From positions 1 to 17,738 of the forward strand of contig CADBKS010000039.1 of the NCBI GenBank assembly GCA_902795255.1: 17,738 bases of DNA. Direction: 5' to 3'. Shown here in pieces: positions 14,240 to 17,738 of the stretch. Origin of the DNA: an uncultured Chloroflexota bacterium (GTDB lineage: Bacteria > Chloroflexota > Anaerolineae > Anaerolineales > Anaerolineaceae). A program made the translations under genes and the position numbers. Each line of letters begins with the position of its first letter. Position 1 is the first letter of the stretch. Below the pieces are notes generated by a model that was not told the DNA's origin, ran no database searches, and worked only from the letters and a program-made list of their open reading frames with translations.

Positions 14240-15244
14240 ATGGCAAAGTTATCAGAAGATGAAGCCAGACGGATCTATAACGATTCCATTGTCATTAATG
14301 GAATGGTCGGAACAACTTATGCTTTCGACGTTTTTGAAAAAACGAACCAGACTGCGGCAGTCTTTACCCTTGCGGCACATAATGAGGACTGGAACCGTGC
14401 CATGGAGCTTTTCAAAAATTATATGGCCGCATTGATCGCTCATCACGACAAAATGCTGCTTGTCGAATCCGTTGATGATATTATCCGGGCCAAAAAAGAG
14501 CATAAATTCGGGATGATCTTCGGTTTTCAGACCGCGACACCGATCGGTATGGACTGGACGAACCTCTGGATCATGTATAAACTCGGGCTGCGTATCATGC
14601 AGCTGACATATATGAACCGAACTGCCTGCGGTGACGGCTGTCAGGAAGTGACGGATATGGGCCTGACCCGCTTCGGACAGCAGATGATCCGGGTGATGAA
14701 CCAGGTCGGTGTGACTCTTGATCTTTCACACTGCGGTTGGAAGACGGCGGAGGATGCGCTAAAGTATACGGATAAACCGGTGATCTGCAGCCACTCCAAC
14801 CCGTATGCGGTTTGTAAAAATTCCGGGCACCGCAATCTGCCGGATGAGATCATCAAAGGGATCGCTGAATCCGGCGGTGTTCTCGGGATCAACGGCCATC
14901 CGATGATCTGTTCAACAAAACCACGGGATGTGCGCCCTGATTTGTCCGATTATCTGGATGCGATGGAATATATGATCCAGGTCGCTGGGATCGACCATGT
15001 GGGGATCGGACCGGATCTTTTCCACGGGTTCACGCGGTGGGAAGAAGAACGCTGGCATGTTGGTGGATATCTGCTTGACGGCGGCTGGCGGACGACTATC
15101 GGACTTGAGGGTGAAGAAGGTATTCCCAATATCGCGGTGGGCCTTGCGGAACGCGGTTACGGTGAAGAAGAGATCCGAAAAATTATGGGCGGAAACTTCC
15201 TCCGTGTGTTCGGTGAGACCTGGAATCCGAATGTTTTCAAATAA
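14240..15244 (+). CDS. M19 (renal dipeptidase-like) metallohydrolase, atypical metal site
   Basis: A 334-residue cytoplasmic protein of peptidase family M19. Conserved parts are LTYMNRTACGDGCQE (122-136), GLTRFGQQMIRVMN, VTLDLSHCG with H164, ICSHSNPYAV with H185, HRNLPDE (197-203), SGGVLGING, and DHVGIGPDLFHGF with D259, and NFLRVFGE at the end. The usual N-terminal His-x-Asp is replaced by INGMVG (19-24), and the bridging Glu of the next barrel strand appears as Q97 in GFQTATP. Thus two of the classical metal ligands are absent while the two His and the Asp remain. The enzyme may hold one metal or use another reaction. ATG 14240 follows AAGAGGAG (14225-14232). A longer in-frame start overlaps the kinase gene and is unlikely. 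Confidence 0.88.
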   Translation: MAKLSEDEARRIYNDSIVINGMVGTTYAFDVFEKTNQTAAVFTLAAHNEDWNRAMELFKNYMAALIAHHDKMLLVESVDDIIRAKKEHKFGMIFGFQTATPIGMDWTNLWIMYKLGLRIMQLTYMNRTACGDGCQEVTDMGLTRFGQQMIRVMNQVGVTLDLSHCGWKTAEDALKYTDKPVICSHSNPYAVCKNSGHRNLPDEIIKGIAESGGVLGINGHPMICSTKPRDVRPDLSDYLDAMEYMIQVAGIDHVGIGPDLFHGFTRWEEERWHVGGYLLDGGWRTTIGLEGEEGIPNIAVGLAERGYGEEEIRKIMGGNFLRVFGETWNPNVFK

Positions 15245-15256
15245 ATTGTGAGCAAA

Positions 15257-15286
15257 CTCCTTGAAAAGGGAGATTTTTGAAAGGAG
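15257..15286 (+). promoter_or_regulatory. Possible SD-masking hairpin before the solute-binding protein
   Basis: CTCCTT (15257-15262) is complementary to AAGGAG (15281-15286), the Shine-Dalgarno of the next gene (ATG 15293). CTCC can also pair with GGAG at 15269-15272, giving an alternative structure that frees the ribosome site. The 6-bp stem with an 18-nt loop is weak, so this is only a candidate for translational control. Confidence 0.25.
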
Positions 15287-15292
15287 CATACT

Positions 15293-16549
15293 ATGAAGAA
15301 AAATGCTTTGTTATTTTGCCTTCTGGCGTTAGTGATCGTTCTCACCGGTATTACCAGCGTTTATGCCGATGATGTAGTGACCCTGCGTTTTCAGGACTGG
15401 CGTTTGGCTGAAGAACCGGCTGCTTCCGCATTGAAAGCAATCATCGATGCCTTCGAAGAAGCACATCCTAACATCAAAGTTGAATTGGAACCCGTCACCA
15501 ACAGTGAACGTGTTGAGAAATTCAATAACCAGGTTCGTGCAGGTGAAGCTCCGGATGTTGTCCGCTTCAACGTGACCGAAGTTCCGACCGAGATCAGCAT
15601 GGGTGCCTTTGAAGAACTGGACCAGTTCATGGAAGCCGAAGGCGGTATTGAAGCTTTCTATGAAGATTTCGCCCAGTTCCTTGTCGGTCCTGCGATTTCT
15701 GATGGGCATGCTTATGCAATTCCGCATGAAGGCGACTCATTCCTTCTTTATCTGAACCGTGCCATGTGGGAAGAAGCAGGTCTGGATCCGGTGAATAATC
15801 CTCCCAAGACCTTCGAAGAATTGAAGGAAGCTAATGCCAAACTGACAGATCCTTCCAAGAACCAGTACGCTTTCGGGATGTATCCGAACTTCCAGTGGCT
15901 CCAGAGCTGGATCCTCGCAGGAGGCGGCCGCTACTTCAATGATGATTACACCGAAACCTATCTGGACTCCGATGAATCGATCGCGGCTTTCAAATTCTTT
16001 GTTGATATGTACCGCGATGGTGAAGTTCCTCCGGGAGCAACCGAAGTGTCCTATGGGGACCAGGTTGCGCTGCTCGCTCAGAAACAGGTTGCTTATATTC
16101 AGGGCCCATTCGCCACATGGGGCAATATCATTGACGCAAATCCGGATATCAAGGAAGATTTGATTGCCATCCCATTCCCGGGAACCGGTCAGACTGCCGG
16201 CCGCGGCACTGAATTTGCGATCGGTAAGGGCTCCAAGCATCCGGCCGAAGCCTGGGAACTTCTGAAATGGCTGACCAGCACGGAAATGCAGTATGAATTC
16301 TTCAAGAATGGTTCTATGCTTCCGACCCGCTCTTCAGCCCTCGCGATGATTGATCTGGATGAATATCCGGAAGCCCGTATGATGATTGAAGAAGCTGTTC
16401 CGAACACCGGCGAGCCGTATCCCGCTTTCCCGGCCTGGGGCAAGGGTCAGGTCATTCTGAACGACGCTATTGCTGCATCCCTCCTTGGACAGGGTGATCC
16501 TGAAACCAACCTGCGTGAAGCTGCTGAAGCGATCCGCGGTCTTCTGTAA
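15293..16549 (+). CDS. Sugar ABC transporter solute-binding protein (family 1)
   Basis: A 418-residue secreted binding protein of the MalE/UgpB type, consistent with a CUT1 importer. The signal peptide (1-25) has a KK start, a hydrophobic core ALLFCLLALVIVLTGI and a signal-peptidase-I site SVYA|DD; there is no lipobox Cys, so it is not a typical lipoprotein. The mature part shows LRFQDWRL, FEEAHPNIKVELEP, NNQVRAGEAPDVVRFN, YAIPHEGDSFLLYLNRAMWEEAGLD, AFGMYPNFQWLQSWILAGGG and GTEFAIGKGSKHPAEAWELLKWL, all characteristic. AAGGAG (15281-15286) sets the ATG. Two hairpins follow before the permease genes. The ligand is unknown; by operon logic it is the sugar conjugate handled by the M19, kinase and BtpA proteins. 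Confidence 0.93.
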   Translation: MKKNALLFCLLALVIVLTGITSVYADDVVTLRFQDWRLAEEPAASALKAIIDAFEEAHPNIKVELEPVTNSERVEKFNNQVRAGEAPDVVRFNVTEVPTEISMGAFEELDQFMEAEGGIEAFYEDFAQFLVGPAISDGHAYAIPHEGDSFLLYLNRAMWEEAGLDPVNNPPKTFEELKEANAKLTDPSKNQYAFGMYPNFQWLQSWILAGGGRYFNDDYTETYLDSDESIAAFKFFVDMYRDGEVPPGATEVSYGDQVALLAQKQVAYIQGPFATWGNIIDANPDIKEDLIAIPFPGTGQTAGRGTEFAIGKGSKHPAEAWELLKWLTSTEMQYEFFKNGSMLPTRSSALAMIDLDEYPEARMMIEEAVPNTGEPYPAFPAWGKGQVILNDAIAASLLGQGDPETNLREAAEAIRGLL

Positions 16550-16554
16550 TAATC

Positions 16555-16574
16555 ATTTGGTCGGTTGACCAAAT
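16555..16574. repeat. Perfect inverted repeat ATTTGGTC / GACCAAAT
   Basis: An 8-bp perfect stem with a 4-nt loop GGTT, 5 nt after the stop of the binding-protein gene. It can form an RNA hairpin. The TGGTC...GACCA halves also look like a GntR-type half-site pair, though the spacing is wider than in the FadR operator. As RNA it is the first of two stem-loops that likely lower or stabilise transcript ends between genes. Confidence 0.55.
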
Positions 16575-16578
16575 CAAA

Positions 16579-16610
16579 GGAGAGCCATACCCGAATGGGT
16601 ATGACTCTCC
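16579..16610 (+). terminator. Intercistronic stem-loop (attenuator-like)
   Basis: GGAGAG (16579-16584) pairs with CTCTCC (16605-16610), and CATACCC (16586-16592) pairs with GGGTATG (16597-16603), with one C-A mismatch and a GAAT loop. A C-run follows rather than a U-run, so termination would be partial. Such a structure between a binding-protein gene and its permeases usually gives higher levels of the binding protein. Confidence 0.7.
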
Positions 16611-16656
16611 CCCCCAATCCATAATTATATTGTTTTTCAGAAAAACAGGAGTATTT

Positions 16657-17577
16657 ATGAGAGGTTCAAAAAATGCACAAAATAAAAAAACAGTATTTTC
16701 CGTCATTTTTGGCGGGGAGCGGTTGGGCTGGCTTTTTGTTCTTCCCTCTCTGATCCTGTTTATGATCACATTGGGTTATCCGATTTTATACGCGATCAAG
16801 CTGAGTTTTTTTGATGTTGCACTGGACTATTCCGAGAAATTTGTCGGTTTGAATAATTTCGCGAATATTCTCAAGGATAAATGGTTCTGGAATTCCCTGA
16901 AGATCACGCTGATTTACACCTTTTTTAGTGTCTCACTGACACTCCTGATTGGGCTTGCGATAGCGACTGCACTGAATGCCCCATGGCTGAAATTCCGTAA
17001 GGGTTTCCATATGCTGTTTCTGGTCCCATGGACGCTTTCTTATGTTGTGATCGGAACACTCTGGAGATGGATACTGAATTCCTCTTACGGCGTCGTTAAC
17101 GCGATCCTGCAGGCCCTGAATCTGACTTCACAGAACGTTTCCTTTTTGGGAAACCCTCAATACGCTCTACCTATGGTCATATTTGTGAACGTATGGCGGA
17201 ACGTCCCCTTTACGATCGTCATGCTCTATGCCGGTCTGCAATTGGTTCCTTCAGACCAGATCGAAGCTTCTCTGGTGGACGGAGCATCTAAACTGCAAAG
17301 TTATATTCATGTGACATTGCCTCATTTGAGCGGTGTTATATCCACAACAACGATTTTGAACATCATCTGGACTTTTATCCAGTTCGACTTAACGCAGGTG
17401 CTGACGCAGGGCGGAGGTCCGAATCACGCCACTGAATTGCTGTCAAATCTGATTTATGCGACTTCTTTCAAATATTATGAATTTGGGAACGGTGCCGCGA
17501 TTTCCGTGCTCATGCTGATCATCGTTCTGCTGCTGACGATCGTGTATTCCAGATTACTTGACAGACAGAATCAGTAA
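16657..17577 (+). CDS. Sugar ABC transporter permease, MalF/UgpA type
   Basis: A 306-residue inner-membrane subunit of a CUT1 importer. It has a basic N-terminal tail, a first helix (about 24-48, LFVLPSLILFMITLGYPILY), then the BPD_transp_1 core. The EAA loop EASLVDGA (203-210), which contacts the ATPase, is complete, and a GGGPNHATELL segment and a last helix (VLMLIIVLLLTIV) follow. ATG 16657 is set by AGGAG (16647-16651); an in-frame TTG at 16630 would put that site inside the gene. It is 107 nt after the binding-protein gene and 19 nt before the partner permease. No ATPase is visible in the window, so a shared MsiK-like ATPase or a later gene is expected. Confidence 0.95.
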   Translation: MRGSKNAQNKKTVFSVIFGGERLGWLFVLPSLILFMITLGYPILYAIKLSFFDVALDYSEKFVGLNNFANILKDKWFWNSLKITLIYTFFSVSLTLLIGLAIATALNAPWLKFRKGFHMLFLVPWTLSYVVIGTLWRWILNSSYGVVNAILQALNLTSQNVSFLGNPQYALPMVIFVNVWRNVPFTIVMLYAGLQLVPSDQIEASLVDGASKLQSYIHVTLPHLSGVISTTTILNIIWTFIQFDLTQVLTQGGGPNHATELLSNLIYATSFKYYEFGNGAAISVLMLIIVLLLTIVYSRLLDRQNQ

Positions 17578-17596
17578 AAGGGAGGCAACACAGGTT

Positions 17597-17738
17597 ATGA
17601 AAAGAATGAAGTTTTCCACATTTTTTGGAAGGACCCTTGTAGTTCTGTTTCTGCTGATCGCTTTGCTCATTTTTCTGCTCCCTCTGGTCTGGGCCGCGAT
17701 CACGTCTTTTAAAACCGTTCCGGAAGCTTATCAGTGGC
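17597..17738 (+). CDS. Sugar ABC transporter permease, MalG type (5' end only)
   Basis: The first 47 residues of a second CUT1 permease, cut by the window end. It begins MKRMKFSTFFGRTLVVLF, followed by one long hydrophobic helix (LLIALLIFLLPLVWAAI) and the conserved S-F-K-T-x-x-E segment (TSFKTVPEAYQW) that opens the periplasmic loop in MalG-type subunits. A GGGAGG site (17580-17585) lies 11 nt before the ATG. It would pair with the preceding permease. Although partial, the reading frame and motif make the call firm. Confidence 0.9.
   Translation, partial: MKRMKFSTFFGRTLVVLFLLIALLIFLLPLVWAAITSFKTVPEAYQW

Noticed and set aside
1..17738. CRISPR array, tRNA or rRNA genes, insertion sequence or phage modules
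   Set aside because: No regularly spaced repeats of suitable length, no cloverleaf, no transposase, integrase or structural phage protein was recognised.

Overview
The window reads as a bacterial chromosome segment, most likely from an anaerobic, carbohydrate-fermenting Bacillota (Clostridia-type) organism. This rests on purine-rich Shine-Dalgarno sites (GGAGG, AAGGAG), tightly overlapping operons and the protein families present. The assignment is tentative. The solute-binding protein has a signal peptide without a lipobox, which is less typical of Bacillota, so another phylum such as Chloroflexota cannot be excluded. No rRNA, tRNA, CRISPR array, insertion sequence or phage gene was seen.

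Region 1 (1-7561, + strand) is the 3' part of an L-rhamnose/rhamnoside operon. In order it holds the end of an RbsC-type sugar ABC permease, a cytoplasmic two-domain GH3 glycosidase with a NagZ-type Asp-His dyad, a GH78-like alpha-L-rhamnosidase, a beta-phosphoglucomutase, and then rhaB, rhaA and rhaD. Neighbouring genes overlap or sit within about 10 nt of each other. Imported rhamnosides would be cut inside the cell. L-rhamnose then passes through rhamnulose and rhamnulose-1-P to DHAP and lactaldehyde, and a second sugar is probably handled through its beta-1-phosphate. A strong bidirectional terminator (7582-7627) closes the operon.

Region 2 (7665-9346, - strand) is a three-gene unit: two half-size chromate-ion-transporter (CHR) subunits followed by a small protein resembling the LURP-one/Tubby-like fold. 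A LysR regulator (9458-10375, +) is divergent, with a palindrome and overlapping candidate promoters between them. After lysR comes about 300 nt without an intact gene. It holds a GC-rich hairpin and a possible decayed TetR-type fragment on the - strand. Next is a small ArsC/Spx-like protein whose active-site Cys is a Ser.

Region 3 (11211-17738, + strand, open at the right end) is the most unusual part. A GntR/FCD regulator is followed by a BtpA/SgcQ-family TIM-barrel protein, an FGGY sugar kinase, an M19 'dipeptidase' lacking part of its usual metal site, a secreted solute-binding protein, and two MalF/MalG-type permeases (the second truncated by the window end). Three TATACAA repeats spaced exactly 11 bp apart cover the start of gntR. 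This looks like a self-contained, GntR-controlled uptake and catabolic operon for an unidentified sugar conjugate, and is the best candidate for an undescribed system here.
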